48,520 nt of DNA. Source: an uncultured Pelagibacteraceae bacterium. Lineage in GTDB: Bacteria > Pseudomonadota > Alphaproteobacteria > Pelagibacterales > Pelagibacteraceae. Location: assembly GCA_902532195.1 (NCBI GenBank), contig CACAHE010000001.1:1-48520 (forward strand). Direction: 5' to 3'. This document shows positions 37,705 to 47,282 of this stretch, one piece after another; the stretch's first letter is position 1; every line of letters starts with the position of its first letter. The notes under the pieces were generated by a model. That model was not told the DNA's origin. It saw only the letters and a program-made list of their open reading frames with translations, and searched no databases. Made by a program: the position numbers and the translations under genes.

Positions 37705-38734
37705 AAAATATATACCATTAGATAATTTCATTAATGAAGCTCTATATAAAAGTAAATTTGGATTTTATATGAAAAAAAATCCTATTGGCAAAAATGGTGA
37801 CTTTATTACTGCTCCAAATATTTCCATTTTATTTTCAGAAATGATAGCTATTTGGATAGTTTCTTTTTGGGAAAAATTAAATTATCCAAAAAATATAAAT
37901 ATTATTGAATTAGGAGGAGGCAATGGTGAAATGATTTATAGGATGGGTTTATCATTTAAAAATTTTCCTTCATTTAGAAAAGCATGTAATTTATTTATCT
38001 ATGAAAAAAGTCCATTATTAAAAAAAATACAGATGAAAAGACTAAAAGAATTTAATATTAAATGGATAAATAATTTAGATTATAAATTAAAAGGACCAAA
38101 AATTTTTTTGGCTAATGAATTTTTTGACTCGTTACCAATAAAACAATTCTTAAAAAAAAATGATATATGGTTTGAACGTTATGTTGATATATCAACAAAA
38201 GATAAATTTAAATTTAAAGAAATTAAATCAAATATTGAAAAATTAGAAAAAAAAATTGGAGTGAAGATATCAAAAAATCAAAAATTTATTGAATACTCAC
38301 CATTATGTTTTAAATATCTAAAAAAAATTTCAAAACAAATATTAAATGAAAAAGGTGGTTTGTTAATTATAGATTATGGTTATTTGAATGATAAAATGAT
38401 TAATACACTTCAGTCAGTTAAAAACCACAAAAAATCAAATGTTTTAAGTAATTTTGGAAACTCCGATATAACTTATAATCTTAATTTTAAACTTATTGAA
38501 AAATTAATTCATAGTTTAAGATTACAAAAACAGGGAATCACTACTCAAAGAAATTTTCTGATTAAACTTGGAATAATGAAAAGAGCTGAAATAATATCAA
38601 AAAATTTACCCTTCTCAAAAAAAACCGACATTTATTTCCGCTTAAAAAGATTAATAGATATAAATGATATGGGTGAACTATTTAAAGTAATGCTTATAAC
38701 AAATAAGAAGACTAAATTTCAAATAGGATTCTAA
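37688..38734 (+). CDS. NDUFAF7/MidA-family SAM-dependent methyltransferase
   Basis: The family includes mitochondrial NDUFAF7, which methylates an arginine of the NDUFS2 subunit during complex I assembly. The Rossmann SAM loop IIELGGGNGEMIYRMG is clear, as are the N-terminal SKFGFYMKKNPIGKNGDFITAP, LANEFFDSLPIKQF and LLIIDYGY. I chose ATG 37688, because the TTG 27 bases upstream lies deeper inside lgt; the overlap is then 17 bases. A role on complex I in bacteria is inferred from the mitochondrial homologue. Confidence 0.87.
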   Translation: MKYKNKKYIPLDNFINEALYKSKFGFYMKKNPIGKNGDFITAPNISILFSEMIAIWIVSFWEKLNYPKNINIIELGGGNGEMIYRMGLSFKNFPSFRKACNLFIYEKSPLLKKIQMKRLKEFNIKWINNLDYKLKGPKIFLANEFFDSLPIKQFLKKNDIWFERYVDISTKDKFKFKEIKSNIEKLEKKIGVKISKNQKFIEYSPLCFKYLKKISKQILNEKGGLLIIDYGYLNDKMINTLQSVKNHKKSNVLSNFGNSDITYNLNFKLIEKLIHSLRLQKQGITTQRNFLIKLGIMKRAEIISKNLPFSKKTDIYFRLKRLIDINDMGELFKVMLITNKKTKFQIGF

Positions 38735-38735
38735 A

Positions 38736-39488
38736 TTGATCAAATCAAAATTATTAAAAAAATATAAAAATATTAATCATGGTTTTTTTAACAAAGTAGG
38801 AGGAAAATCTGTAGGAATGTATCAAAGTTTAAACTGTGGTACTGGCTCTTCAGATAACAAAAATCATGTAAAAAAAAATTTAGGAATCGTATCAAATAAA
38901 ATTGGTTGTAAAAAAAGTAGACTAGTATTAATAAAACAAATTCATAGCAATAAGATCCATTTTGTAAAAAAAAATACTAAAAGAAAAATAGTGGGCGATG
39001 GAATGATTACTTCTCAAAGAGGGTTGGCCTTGGGCATACTAACTGCAGACTGTGCTCCAATTCTATTTTATGATCCTAAAAAGGTTTTAATAGGTGCGGC
39101 ACATGCTGGATGGAAAGGAGCATATAAAAACATTGCCAAAAAAATGACAAATTATTTTATTAAAAGAGGATCTAAAATAAATGATATAAAAGTAATAATT
39201 GGACCTTGTATTTCAAAAAGTAATTATGAAGTAAAAAATGATTTTAAAAAAAAGTTTTTGAGATTAAATAAATATAATAAAATTCATTTTTTTACCAAAA
39301 AAAATAAAATTTATTTTAGTTTAAATGGTTTCTTAAAAGCCGAATTAGTTAATTTAGGTCATAAAAATATAGAAATCATTAATAAGAATACATATAACCC
39401 AAAAAACAATTTTTTTAGTGCAAGAAGATCTTTAAAAAAAAAATTTATTGATTATGGTAGAAATATATCAGTAATTATGATTAAATAG
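38736..39488 (+). CDS. pgeF: Peptidoglycan editing factor PgeF (multicopper-polyphenol-oxidase fold)
   Basis: PgeF (YfiH family) is a purine-nucleoside/laccase-like fold enzyme; in E. coli it removes mis-incorporated L-Ser from muropeptide precursors. The 250 residues show NHGFFNKVGG, LIKQIHSNKI with a metal-ligand His, LTADCAPILFYD with Cys, and AAHAGWKGAYKNI with His. The start is TTG at 38736, directly after the preceding stop; the first in-frame ATG comes 27 codons later, after conserved sequence. It follows the NDUFAF7-like gene as in other alphaproteobacteria. Confidence 0.9.
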   Translation: MIKSKLLKKYKNINHGFFNKVGGKSVGMYQSLNCGTGSSDNKNHVKKNLGIVSNKIGCKKSRLVLIKQIHSNKIHFVKKNTKRKIVGDGMITSQRGLALGILTADCAPILFYDPKKVLIGAAHAGWKGAYKNIAKKMTNYFIKRGSKINDIKVIIGPCISKSNYEVKNDFKKKFLRLNKYNKIHFFTKKNKIYFSLNGFLKAELVNLGHKNIEIINKNTYNPKNNFFSARRSLKKKFIDYGRNISVIMIK

Positions 39489-39502
39489 GTTTTTCATAAA
39501 AA

Positions 39503-40435
39503 ATGAAAGTTCTCACAGGAAATAGCAATAAAAATCTTAGTCAAAAAATATCTAAATATTTAAAAACAAAATTAGTTCATTCTAGTATTAAAAAATTTGC
39601 AGATGGTGAAATTTATATAGAAATAAATGAGAACATCAGAGGTAATAGTATTTTTTTAATTCAGTCTGTTAGCTCTCCAGCAAATGATAATCTTATGGAA
39701 CTTCTGCTATGTATTGATGCATTGAAAAGATCATCTGCAAAAAATATCACTGCTGTAATTCCTTATTTTGGGTATGCTAGACAAGACAGAAAAGTTGCGC
39801 CCAGAACATCTATATCTGCAAAACTAGTTTCTAATTTAATTACTAAAGCTGGTGCAGATAGAGTTGTAACAGTAGATTTGCATGCAGGTCAAATCCAAGG
39901 TTTTTTTGATATACCAGTTGACAACCTCTTTGCTACCCCAATATTTGCAAGGCATATTAAAAAAAAATTAAAAAAAAACAATTTAATTTGTGTAGCTCCT
40001 GATGTAGGTGGAGTCGAAAGAACAAGGGCTCTCGCAAGAAAACTGGATATTGGAATATCTATAATTGACAAAAGAAGACCTGCACCAGGAAAGTCTCAGG
40101 TAATGAATGTAATTGGAAATGTAAAAAATAAAACTTGTATAATCGTTGATGATATAATTGATTCAGGTGGAACAATTGTGAATGCTGCTCAAGCTCTAGT
40201 TGATAGGGGTGCTAGTGAAGTTCATGTTTATATTACGCATGGAGTTTTAAGTGGAAGCGCAGTTGAAAAAATTAAAAGATCAAAAATAAAAAATATGGTT
40301 GTGACAGATACAATTGATAATTCGTATAAGGTTAAAAAGACTAAAAATATCGAGATATTATCAATATCTAACTTGCTAGGTGAAGCTATAAAAAGGATTT
40401 CAAATTCAACTTCAGTATCTGATCTTTTTAAATAG
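39503..40435 (+). CDS. prs: Ribose-phosphate pyrophosphokinase Prs
   Basis: Prs makes PRPP for nucleotide, histidine and NAD synthesis. The 310-residue sequence has FADGEIYIEINENIRG, IPYFGYARQDRK, the metal-binding VDLHAGQIQGFFDIPVDNL and the PRPP loop VDDIIDSGGTI. Length and motifs are those of class I enzymes. It begins the widely conserved prs-rplY-pth-ychF series. Confidence 0.97.
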   Translation: MKVLTGNSNKNLSQKISKYLKTKLVHSSIKKFADGEIYIEINENIRGNSIFLIQSVSSPANDNLMELLLCIDALKRSSAKNITAVIPYFGYARQDRKVAPRTSISAKLVSNLITKAGADRVVTVDLHAGQIQGFFDIPVDNLFATPIFARHIKKKLKKNNLICVAPDVGGVERTRALARKLDIGISIIDKRRPAPGKSQVMNVIGNVKNKTCIIVDDIIDSGGTIVNAAQALVDRGASEVHVYITHGVLSGSAVEKIKRSKIKNMVVTDTIDNSYKVKKTKNIEILSISNLLGEAIKRISNSTSVSDLFK

Positions 40436-40477
40436 TACTTGTAAAATTTTGATTCATAAGTTAAAACCCCACTCTTT

Positions 40478-41224
40478 ATGAATTCAATTCAAGCGACAAT
40501 AAGAAGCTCTGTAACTAAAGGACAACTCAATTCTTTTAGAAAAAAAGGAGAAGTTCCAGCAGTTATATATGGAGGTAAAGAAAAAAACCAAAATATTTTT
40601 CTCCCAATTAAAGATGTCAAAATTTTAATCGAAAAAGAAAACTTTTTATCCAAAGTTATTACATTAAAAATTGATGGAAATGACTATAGTGTTCTGCCCA
40701 GAGATATTTCTTATGACGTAGTAAGTGATAATCCTATTCATTTAGATTTTATAAGAATAGTTAAGGGAGCAAAAATAATTTTAAATATTCCTGTAAAGTT
40801 TATAAATAATGAAAAATCCCCAGGTTTAAAAAGAGGAGGAGTATTAAATATAGTTAGGAGACAAGTAGAATTAAAATGTCCAACTGAAAATATTCCTACA
40901 GAACTTGTAGTTGATTTAGACAATTTGGACATTGGGGCAAGTATTAAAATTTCTTCAATAAAACTTCCTGAAAATGTAACACCTACAATTCAAGGAAGGG
41001 ACTTTGTGATTGCTACAGTAGCTGCTCCTACTATTATTAAAGAACCAGAAAAACCAGCTGAGGAAACTGTAGAAGCTGGTGCAGAAGGAGCTGAGGGAGC
41101 TGAAGCAGCAGCTGAAGGAACTTCTGAAAAACCTGCCGAAGACTCAAAAAACAAAGAAGGTGAAAAAAAACCTAAAGAGGGTGATAAAAAGGATACTGAA
41201 AAAGCACCCCCACAAAAAAAGTAA
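40478..41224 (+). CDS. rplY: 50S ribosomal protein L25/Ctc with acidic/basic tail
   Basis: L25 of the long TL5/Ctc type binds 5S rRNA. Residues 1-90 form the RNA-binding domain (RKKGEVPAVIYGGKEKN) and about 95-185 the second beta domain (GVLNIVRRQVELKCP, LPENVTPTIQGRDFVIATV). A low-complexity tail (about 186-248) is first Glu/Ala/Gly-rich (AEGAEGAEAAAEG), then Lys/Glu/Pro-rich. The tail is the only alanine-rich, relatively GC-rich stretch in the region. Confidence 0.94.
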   Translation: MNSIQATIRSSVTKGQLNSFRKKGEVPAVIYGGKEKNQNIFLPIKDVKILIEKENFLSKVITLKIDGNDYSVLPRDISYDVVSDNPIHLDFIRIVKGAKIILNIPVKFINNEKSPGLKRGGVLNIVRRQVELKCPTENIPTELVVDLDNLDIGASIKISSIKLPENVTPTIQGRDFVIATVAAPTIIKEPEKPAEETVEAGAEGAEGAEAAAEGTSEKPAEDSKNKEGEKKPKEGDKKDTEKAPPQKK

Positions 41225-41261
41225 ATTATTAAGTGAAAGCTTTCATATTTAAAAATATTTT

Positions 41262-41822
41262 ATGATCCTATTAGTAGGCTTAGGCAATCCAACTCCAGAT
41301 AGTAAAGATAATAGACACAACATAGGTTTTAAAATAATTGATGCTATTAACCAAAAATTCTCTCTATCAAAACAAAAACCAAAATTTAAAGGTCTTTTAA
41401 CTACAGGAAATATATTAAACAAAAAAGTTTATGCTATAAAACCGCTAACTTTTATGAACAATTCAGGAATTTGCATCAGGGAACTGATCGAATATTTTAA
41501 AATTGGAGTTGAAGACATAATTGTTTTTCATGATGATCTTGATATTGATTTTGGAAAAGTTAAAGCAAAATTTGGAGGATCAAGTGCAGGTCATAACGGA
41601 ATAGCATCTATAGATAAGTTTGTGGGTAAAGATTATTCTAGGGTTAGAATCGGAATTGGTAAGCCTGACTTAAAAATTTCTAGTTCAGATTATGTTTTAA
41701 ATAATTTTAGTGAAGAAGAAAAGTTAGAATTAGAAAAAATTACTAACAATATAATTGAATCATTATCTATTTTAATAGATAAAAAATTAGATTTGTTTTC
41801 AAGTGCTGTAAACAACAAGTAA
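41262..41822 (+). CDS. pth: Peptidyl-tRNA hydrolase Pth
   Basis: Pth recycles tRNA from peptidyl-tRNA released early from ribosomes. The 186-residue protein has the signature LLVGLGNPTPDSKDNRHNIGF with catalytic His20, KPLTFMNNSG, HDDLDIDFGKVKAKFGGSSAGHNG and RVRIGIGKP. All catalytic residues are present. The stop is immediately followed by the ychF ATG. Confidence 0.97.
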   Translation: MILLVGLGNPTPDSKDNRHNIGFKIIDAINQKFSLSKQKPKFKGLLTTGNILNKKVYAIKPLTFMNNSGICIRELIEYFKIGVEDIIVFHDDLDIDFGKVKAKFGGSSAGHNGIASIDKFVGKDYSRVRIGIGKPDLKISSSDYVLNNFSEEEKLELEKITNNIIESLSILIDKKLDLFSSAVNNK

Positions 41823-42896
41823 ATGGGTTTCAAATGTGGTATAGTTGGATTACCTAACGTTGGTAAATCAACATTGTTTAACGCATTAACTAACTCTAAT
41901 AAAGCTCAAGCAGAAAATTTTCCTTTTTGTACAATTGATCCAAATATGGGAATTGTTGCAGTACCCGATCATAGACTGGATAATCTTACTTTAATATCTA
42001 AATCAAAGAAAAAAATTAATACTACAATTTCTTTTGTAGATATTGCCGGATTAGTAAAAGGTGCCTCTAAAGGAGAAGGTCTAGGAAATAAATTTCTTTC
42101 ACATATCCGGGAAGTAGATGCAATTGTTCATATGATAAGATGTTTTGACTCCGATGATATTCAAAATGTTAATCTAAATGTTGATCCTGTAAGAGATTTA
42201 GAAATAATTGAGACAGAAATGAAGCTTTCAGATTTAGAGTCTATTGACAAAAGACTTGATAAAAAAAATAGAAAAAAAATTGAAGATAAACAAATTAAAA
42301 TATTAGAAATGGCAAATGATTGCATTAATAGAGATAATAATTTTGAGATTTTAAAAGAAAATTTCACTACAACGGAGCTTAATCAGACAGGGTTGCTATC
42401 AATTAAACCAAAACTCTATGTTTGCAATGTAGATGAAAAAAGTATTGGAAAAGGTAATAAATATACAAATTCTTTTATAAAAATTTATGGAAATAATAAT
42501 ACTATAATTATTTCTGCAGATATTGAAAATCAAATTAATCTTTTGGATGGAAATGAAAAAAAAAATTACATGAAAATGATAGGTTTGGAACAAACAGGAT
42601 TAAATATATTAATAAAAAAAGGATATGAATTACTTAAATTAGAAACATTTTTTACCTCAGGACCAGAAGAAACCAGGGCTTGGACTATTACTAAAAATTG
42701 CACAGCACCAAAAGCTGCTGGTTTAATTCACTCAGATTTTGAAAAAGGTTTTATAAGATCAGAAACAGTAAGTTATGAAGACTTCATTAGTAATAATGGA
42801 TGGTTAAATTCAAAAAACTCTGGCAAAATGAGATTAGAGGGTAAAGATTATATAGTGAAAGATGGAGATATTCTAAACTTCCGTTTCAATACGTGA
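41823..42896 (+). CDS. ychF: Redox-regulated ATPase YchF (Obg family)
   Basis: YchF/OLA1 proteins bind the ribosome and prefer ATP to GTP. The G1 loop GLPNVGKS, G3-like [18 protein letters not shown], a non-canonical G4 (CNVDE in place of NKxD, consistent with ATP preference) and the C-terminal TGS-like domain ([14 protein letters not shown] onward) are present. Length (357) is normal. The gene abuts pth and overlaps the convergent petC by 24 bases. Confidence 0.96.
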   Translation: MGFKCGIVGLPNVGKSTLFNALTNSNKAQAENFPFCTIDPNMGIVAVPDHRLDNLTLISKSKKKINTTISFVDIAGLVKGASKGEGLGNKFLSHIREVDAIVHMIRCFDSDDIQNVNLNVDPVRDLEIIETEMKLSDLESIDKRLDKKNRKKIEDKQIKILEMANDCINRDNNFEILKENFTTTELNQTGLLSIKPKLYVCNVDEKSIGKGNKYTNSFIKIYGNNNTIIISADIENQINLLDGNEKKNYMKMIGLEQTGLNILIKKGYELLKLETFFTSGPEETRAWTITKNCTAPKAAGLIHSDFEKGFIRSETVSYEDFISNNGWLNSKNSGKMRLEGKDYIVKDGDILNFRFNT

Positions 42897-43649
42897 CCAT
42901 ATTTTTTTCATGCTAAAGTAAACTAGTATAGTAATTATTATTAAGTAAACTATAGCTCTAAATCCCATTTTATGTCTTGACTCAAGATGAGGTTCAGCTG
43001 TCCATGCTAGAAATGTAACAACATCTTTTGACATTTGCTCTACTGTTGCAGGTGTACCATCTGCATATTCAACTAAGTCATTCATCAATGGGTTGGACAT
43101 TTTAATCTTATTGCCAACCATATAAGTATTATAATAAACACCATCGTCTAATTCATAATTGGCTGGAGGATCTTGATAACCCATTAGCACGGAATAAATA
43201 TAGTCTGCACCACCTTTTCTAGCTTTTACTAAAACTGACATGTCTGGTGGATATGCTCCTCCATTTGCAGCAATAGAGGCTTGTTTATTAGCATAAGGAC
43301 TAACAAATTTATCTGAAGGTCTTGCGGGTCTTTCAAACATTTCTCCTTCACTGTTTGGGCCGTCAATAACAGTAAATTGTGATGCAATTATTTTTACTTG
43401 CTCTTCAGAAAATTCTGGCCCACCCTTTTCTGACAAATTTCTATAAGATAAATAATTTAAAGAATGGCAAGCAGCACAAACCTCGTTATAAACCTGATAT
43501 CCTCTTTGAAGAGAAGATCTATCAAATTTTCCAAAAAAACCTTTGAAACTCCAACCTGGTTTCAATAGATCCGCACTTTGCTCTGCTGAAATTAAATTTG
43601 AGTTAAAACATAAAAATATAAATACAGTAAATTTTAAAATTTTTTTCAT
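42873..43649 (-). CDS. petC: Cytochrome c1 of the bc1 complex
   Basis: Cytochrome c1 carries electrons from the Rieske centre to soluble cytochrome c on the periplasmic side. A signal peptide (about 1-22) precedes the mature protein, with haem motif CAACH at 58-62, the PDMSVL and [12 protein letters not shown] segments holding the likely methionine ligand, and a C-terminal anchor (about 233-250). Length (258) fits. The ATG overlaps the petB stop by four bases. Confidence 0.96.
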   Translation of the reverse strand: MKKILKFTVFIFLCFNSNLISAEQSADLLKPGWSFKGFFGKFDRSSLQRGYQVYNEVCAACHSLNYLSYRNLSEKGGPEFSEEQVKIIASQFTVIDGPNSEGEMFERPARPSDKFVSPYANKQASIAANGGAYPPDMSVLVKARKGGADYIYSVLMGYQDPPANYELDDGVYYNTYMVGNKIKMSNPLMNDLVEYADGTPATVEQMSKDVVTFLAWTAEPHLESRHKMGFRAIVYLIIITILVYFSMKKIWSRIETEV

Positions 43650-44905
43650 ATTTCTTTATTTGTATTTTTAGCTAACGATGGATCTGATGAGCCACCAAAA
43701 ACAGGATCGGTAATACTTATTGGAACCTCTAATGTTTTTTCTTTTTTCCCTAGAATAGGAAGAATAATTAAAAAATGTGCAAAATAATATGCTGTAGCAA
43801 CTCTAGCAACTAATAGATAAATTCCTTCGGCTGGCATAGCCCCTACGTAACCTAGTACAATAACGTCTAAAACTAAAAACCAATAAAATTGTTTATATAA
43901 AGGTCTAAATACAGCGGATCTAACTTTTGAAGTATCTAGCCAAGGCAGAATAACTAACACAAAAATTGCAGCAAACATTGCAATAACACCTAATAATTTG
44001 TCTGGGATAGATCTCAAAATTGCATAAAAAGGTAAAAGATACCATTCTGGTACTATATGAGCGGGTGTGACCATTGGATTTGCTTCAATATAATTATCTG
44101 CATGTCCTAAAATATTTGGTGAATAAAAAACAAAAAAAGCAAAAATAATTAAAAAAATTAGTAAAGCGAATAAATCTTTAATTACTATATATGGATGAAA
44201 CGGCACTGTATCTTTTGAAGGTTTTTTTAAATCTATACCTATAGGATTGTTATTTCCTGGCACATGTAGTGCCCAAATGTGCAATATTACTAAACCTAAA
44301 ATTAAAAAAGGAATTAAATAATGCAAACTAAAAAACCTGGTTAGTGTAGGGTTATCTACAGCATATCCGCCCCACAACCAAGTTGTTATACTATCTCCAA
44401 CTAGAGGAATTGCACTAAATAAATTTGTAATTACAGTTGCACCCCAAAAACTCATTTGACCCCAAGGCAATACATATCCCATAAACGCAGCAGCCATCAT
44501 CAAAATATAAATAATCATTCCAATAATCCATATAACTTCTCTGGGAGATTTATAAGAACCATAATATAAAGACCTAAAAATATGAATATAAACTGCTAAA
44601 AAAAACATTGAAGCTCCATTTGCATGGACATATCTTATCAACCAACCGTAATTAACATTTCTCATTATATGTTCAACGCTTTCAAAAGCCATGTCTGCAT
44701 GAGCAACATAGTGCATTGCTAAAATTAAACCAGTTACTATCTGTGTTATTAAACAAAAAGTTAAAATTCCACCAAAGGTCCACCAATAGTTTAAATTTTT
44801 AGGTGTTGGGTAATCTTGTAAATGTTTGCTTAAAGTTAACAATGGTAAACGGTCATTAAACCATTTGCCTAATTTTGAATCTGGTGTGTAGCTATGATCA
44901 CTCAT
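43646..44905 (-). CDS. petB: Cytochrome b of the bc1 complex
   Basis: This is the membrane core of complex III, holding two haems b and both quinone sites. The 419-residue protein has the four paired histidines on helices B and D ([41 protein letters not shown]), the Qo-site PEWY in [18 protein letters not shown], and eight or more membrane helices. It is full length, the c1 gene is separate, and it lies ten bases after petA. Confidence 0.97.
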   Translation of the reverse strand: MSDHSYTPDSKLGKWFNDRLPLLTLSKHLQDYPTPKNLNYWWTFGGILTFCLITQIVTGLILAMHYVAHADMAFESVEHIMRNVNYGWLIRYVHANGASMFFLAVYIHIFRSLYYGSYKSPREVIWIIGMIIYILMMAAAFMGYVLPWGQMSFWGATVITNLFSAIPLVGDSITTWLWGGYAVDNPTLTRFFSLHYLIPFLILGLVILHIWALHVPGNNNPIGIDLKKPSKDTVPFHPYIVIKDLFALLIFLIIFAFFVFYSPNILGHADNYIEANPMVTPAHIVPEWYLLPFYAILRSIPDKLLGVIAMFAAIFVLVILPWLDTSKVRSAVFRPLYKQFYWFLVLDVIVLGYVGAMPAEGIYLLVARVATAYYFAHFLIILPILGKKEKTLEVPISITDPVFGGSSDPSLAKNTNKEI

Positions 44906-44915
44906 AAATTATTTG

Positions 44916-45428
44916 CTAACCTATTTTGATTGTATTATCGTTAATAAATTCATATTTAGGTATTTCTAAATTTGTTGGAGCTGGACCTTTTCTTATCCTT
45001 CCAGAAGTATCATAGTGCGAACCATGGCAAGGGCAAAACCAACCACCATATTCACCTTTATCCCCTAATGGAACACAGCCTAAATGCGTACACATACCTA
45101 ACATCACTAACCATTCAGGATTCTTTGCTCTATCTTCGTCTTTTTCTGGATCGGGTAATTCCTCAAGATTAACTTGTCTGGCCTTCTCTATTTCTTCTTC
45201 TGTTCTTCTTTTTATAAAAACTGGTTTTCCTCTCCATAAAACTGTTATTGATTGGCCTCGTTCAATCCTGCTTACATCTACTTCGGTGCTAGCTAATGCC
45301 TTTACTGAAGCATCAGGATTCATTTGATCGATAAGTGGCCAGATAGCCGCTCCTACTCCGACTGCGCCAAGTGCATAAGATGCAGTGAAAATAAAGTCTC
45401 TTCTTTTGCCTTTTTTTTGTTCTGACAT
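44916..45428 (-). CDS. petA: Rieske iron-sulfur protein of the bc1 complex
   Basis: This subunit takes electrons from ubiquinol at the Qo site. From [12 protein letters not shown] the twin-arginine-like start (KRRDFIF) and one anchor helix (about 16-36) lead to the 2Fe-2S domain with CTHLGC and CPCHGS clusters. I chose the ATG at 45428 because the frame upstream to 45509 encodes an unrelated leader and would overlap the divergent trmL. Mature length of 170 residues is typical. The petABC order is standard. Confidence 0.96.
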   Translation of the reverse strand: MSEQKKGKRRDFIFTASYALGAVGVGAAIWPLIDQMNPDASVKALASTEVDVSRIERGQSITVLWRGKPVFIKRRTEEEIEKARQVNLEELPDPEKDEDRAKNPEWLVMLGMCTHLGCVPLGDKGEYGGWFCPCHGSHYDTSGRIRKGPAPTNLEIPKYEFINDNTIKIG

Positions 45429-45491
45429 TAAATAAATCTTTTTTTTATCTCTAAATATATGATTTAATATTAGTAAAAAAGTTCTTTTTCT

Positions 45492-45974
45492 ATGATAAGA
45501 ATGACACACAAAAATAGCATTATTGGCCCTAAAATTGCTCTATATGAGCCTGATATACCACAAAATACTGCATCAATTATAAGAACATGCTCATGTTTAG
45601 GTGCAAATTTAGAAATCATAGAACCGTGTGGATTCTTATTTTCTGATAAAAGATTTAAAAGAGTTGTTATGGATTATATGGATTTCGAAAAAATCAAATT
45701 CTACAAAAACTCGGAAGAATTTTTTAAAATGAAAATAAACAAAAGAGTAATTCTTGTTACTACAAAAGCATCAAAATCTTATACACAATTCAAATTTAAA
45801 TCAAATGATACTATATTGTTTGGAAGAGAAAGTGCAGGAGTGCCACAAAAAATACATAAAATTGTTAATTATAGATTAAAAATACCAATGGTAATTAATA
45901 AAAGATCACTTAATCTTGCTAACTCTGTTGCAATAATATTAAGTGAACAATTAAGACAAAATAATTTAATCTAA
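45492..45974 (+). CDS. trmL: tRNA (cytidine(34)-2'-O)-methyltransferase TrmL
   Basis: TrmL methylates the wobble ribose of certain leucine tRNAs. This minimal SPOUT enzyme (160 residues) has [27 protein letters not shown] and [20 protein letters not shown], which form the knotted SAM site. A second ATG at 45501 could also serve as start. It is divergent from petA across 63 bases and abuts hemF. Confidence 0.93.
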   Translation: MIRMTHKNSIIGPKIALYEPDIPQNTASIIRTCSCLGANLEIIEPCGFLFSDKRFKRVVMDYMDFEKIKFYKNSEEFFKMKINKRVILVTTKASKSYTQFKFKSNDTILFGRESAGVPQKIHKIVNYRLKIPMVINKRSLNLANSVAIILSEQLRQNNLI

Positions 45975-46802
45975 ATGAATAATAAAATTAAAAAAAAATT
46001 AGTAAAAAATTGGTTTAAAGATCTACAGGATCTAATCTGTTATCAAATTGAAGAAATAGAAAATTATTCTACAAGTTTTAAAAATAAAATATGGAATAGA
46101 GATAAACTAAAAGACCAAGGAGGCGGGGAATATAGAATTTTAGAAAATGGAAAAGTTTTTGACAAAGTGGGAGTAAATTTTTCGGAGGTCTACGGTAAAT
46201 TTTCTAAAGAATTTAGAGATCAAGTTCCGGGGGCAAAAAAAAATCCAAATTTTTGGGCATCAGGCATATCAGTTGTAATGCATATGAAGAATCCAAATGT
46301 CCCTGCAATGCATTTTAATACGCGATTTATATCAACTTCACAAAGTTGGTTTGGTGGTGGTATTGACGTAACTCCATGTCTTGTAGATAACAAACTCAAA
46401 TTTTGGTTTCATTCTGAATTAAAAAAATGCTGCGATAGACATAATAAAAAATATTATAAAAAATATAAAAAATGGTGTGATAACTATTTTTATTTACCAC
46501 ATAGAAATGAGCCAAGAGGTATAGGAGGAATATTTTTTGATTATAAAAAAGATAGTTGGGAAAAAGATTTTGCATTTGTAAGGGATGTAGGATTAACATT
46601 TAAAAATATTTTTTACTCAATAATAATGAAAAAAAATAAAATCAAATGGTCAAAATCTGATAAAGAAATACAATATTTAAAAAGAGGTAGATATGTAGAA
46701 TTTAATTTACTTTATGATAGAGGAACTAAATTTGGATTAAAAACAGGAGGAAATAGTGATGCAATTTTAATGTCGTTACCACCTTCTGCAAAATGGAAAT
46801 AG
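45975..46802 (+). CDS. hemF: Oxygen-dependent coproporphyrinogen III oxidase HemF
   Basis: HemF uses oxygen to decarboxylate coproporphyrinogen III in haem synthesis, in line with an aerobic lifestyle. Motifs GGGEYRILENGKVFDKVGVN, the substrate-site histidines in SVVMHMKNPNVPAMHFNTRF, WFGGGIDVTPC and FLYLPHRNEPRGIGGIFFD-like sequence are intact. Length (275) is near normal. The ATG follows the trmL stop without a gap, and greA follows after three bases. Confidence 0.96.
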   Translation: MNNKIKKKLVKNWFKDLQDLICYQIEEIENYSTSFKNKIWNRDKLKDQGGGEYRILENGKVFDKVGVNFSEVYGKFSKEFRDQVPGAKKNPNFWASGISVVMHMKNPNVPAMHFNTRFISTSQSWFGGGIDVTPCLVDNKLKFWFHSELKKCCDRHNKKYYKKYKKWCDNYFYLPHRNEPRGIGGIFFDYKKDSWEKDFAFVRDVGLTFKNIFYSIIMKKNKIKWSKSDKEIQYLKRGRYVEFNLLYDRGTKFGLKTGGNSDAILMSLPPSAKWK

Positions 46803-46805
46803 AAC

Positions 46806-47282
46806 ATGGAAAAAGAACCTTTAACAGTAAGAGGATTAGAAAGTTTAAAAGAAGAGTTGATTTTTCTGAAAGAAAAAAAACGACCAAAAATAGTTGAGGC
46901 AATTTCTGAAGCAAGATCTCATGGCGATCTTAAAGAAAATGCAGAATACCACGCAGCCAAAGAACAACAGTCACACAATGAAGGAAGGATTCAAGAGATA
47001 GAAGATATAATTGCAAGGGCTAATGTTATAGATGTGACAAAACTTAATAATGATGGAAAAGTAATATTTGGATCAACTGTTTTTCTTGAAGATTTAGATA
47101 CTAACGAAAAAATAAATTATAAAATAGTTGGAAAAGATGAGGCGAGTATAAAAGATAAGCTTATTTATTTTAGATCACCTATTGGAAAGGGATTAATCGG
47201 AAAAAATAAGAATGATTTAGTGGAAATTTTAACTCCGTCAGGAAAAAAAAATTTTGAAATCAAAGATGTAAAATATATTTAA
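46806..47282 (+). CDS. greA: Transcription elongation factor GreA
   Basis: GreA rescues backtracked RNA polymerase by stimulating transcript cleavage. The coiled-coil domain (residues 1-77) contains [18 protein letters not shown] with the acidic tip residues Asp and Glu, and the C-terminal FKBP-like domain has [17 protein letters not shown]. Length (158) is exact for the family. Its TAA is interlocked with the stop of the convergent gene in a TTAA. Confidence 0.97.
   Translation: MEKEPLTVRGLESLKEELIFLKEKKRPKIVEAISEARSHGDLKENAEYHAAKEQQSHNEGRIQEIEDIIARANVIDVTKLNNDGKVIFGSTVFLEDLDTNEKINYKIVGKDEASIKDKLIYFRSPIGKGLIGKNKNDLVEILTPSGKKNFEIKDVKYI

Noticed and set aside
41234..41245. Perfect 12-base palindrome TGAAAGCTTTCA before pth
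   Set aside because: No loop for a hairpin, no second copy seen, and no known regulator site; not enough to call an operator or terminator.
45429..45509. 27-codon N-terminal extension of the Rieske protein
   Set aside because: It would overlap the divergent trmL start and puts a non-conserved segment ahead of the normal KRRDF leader.
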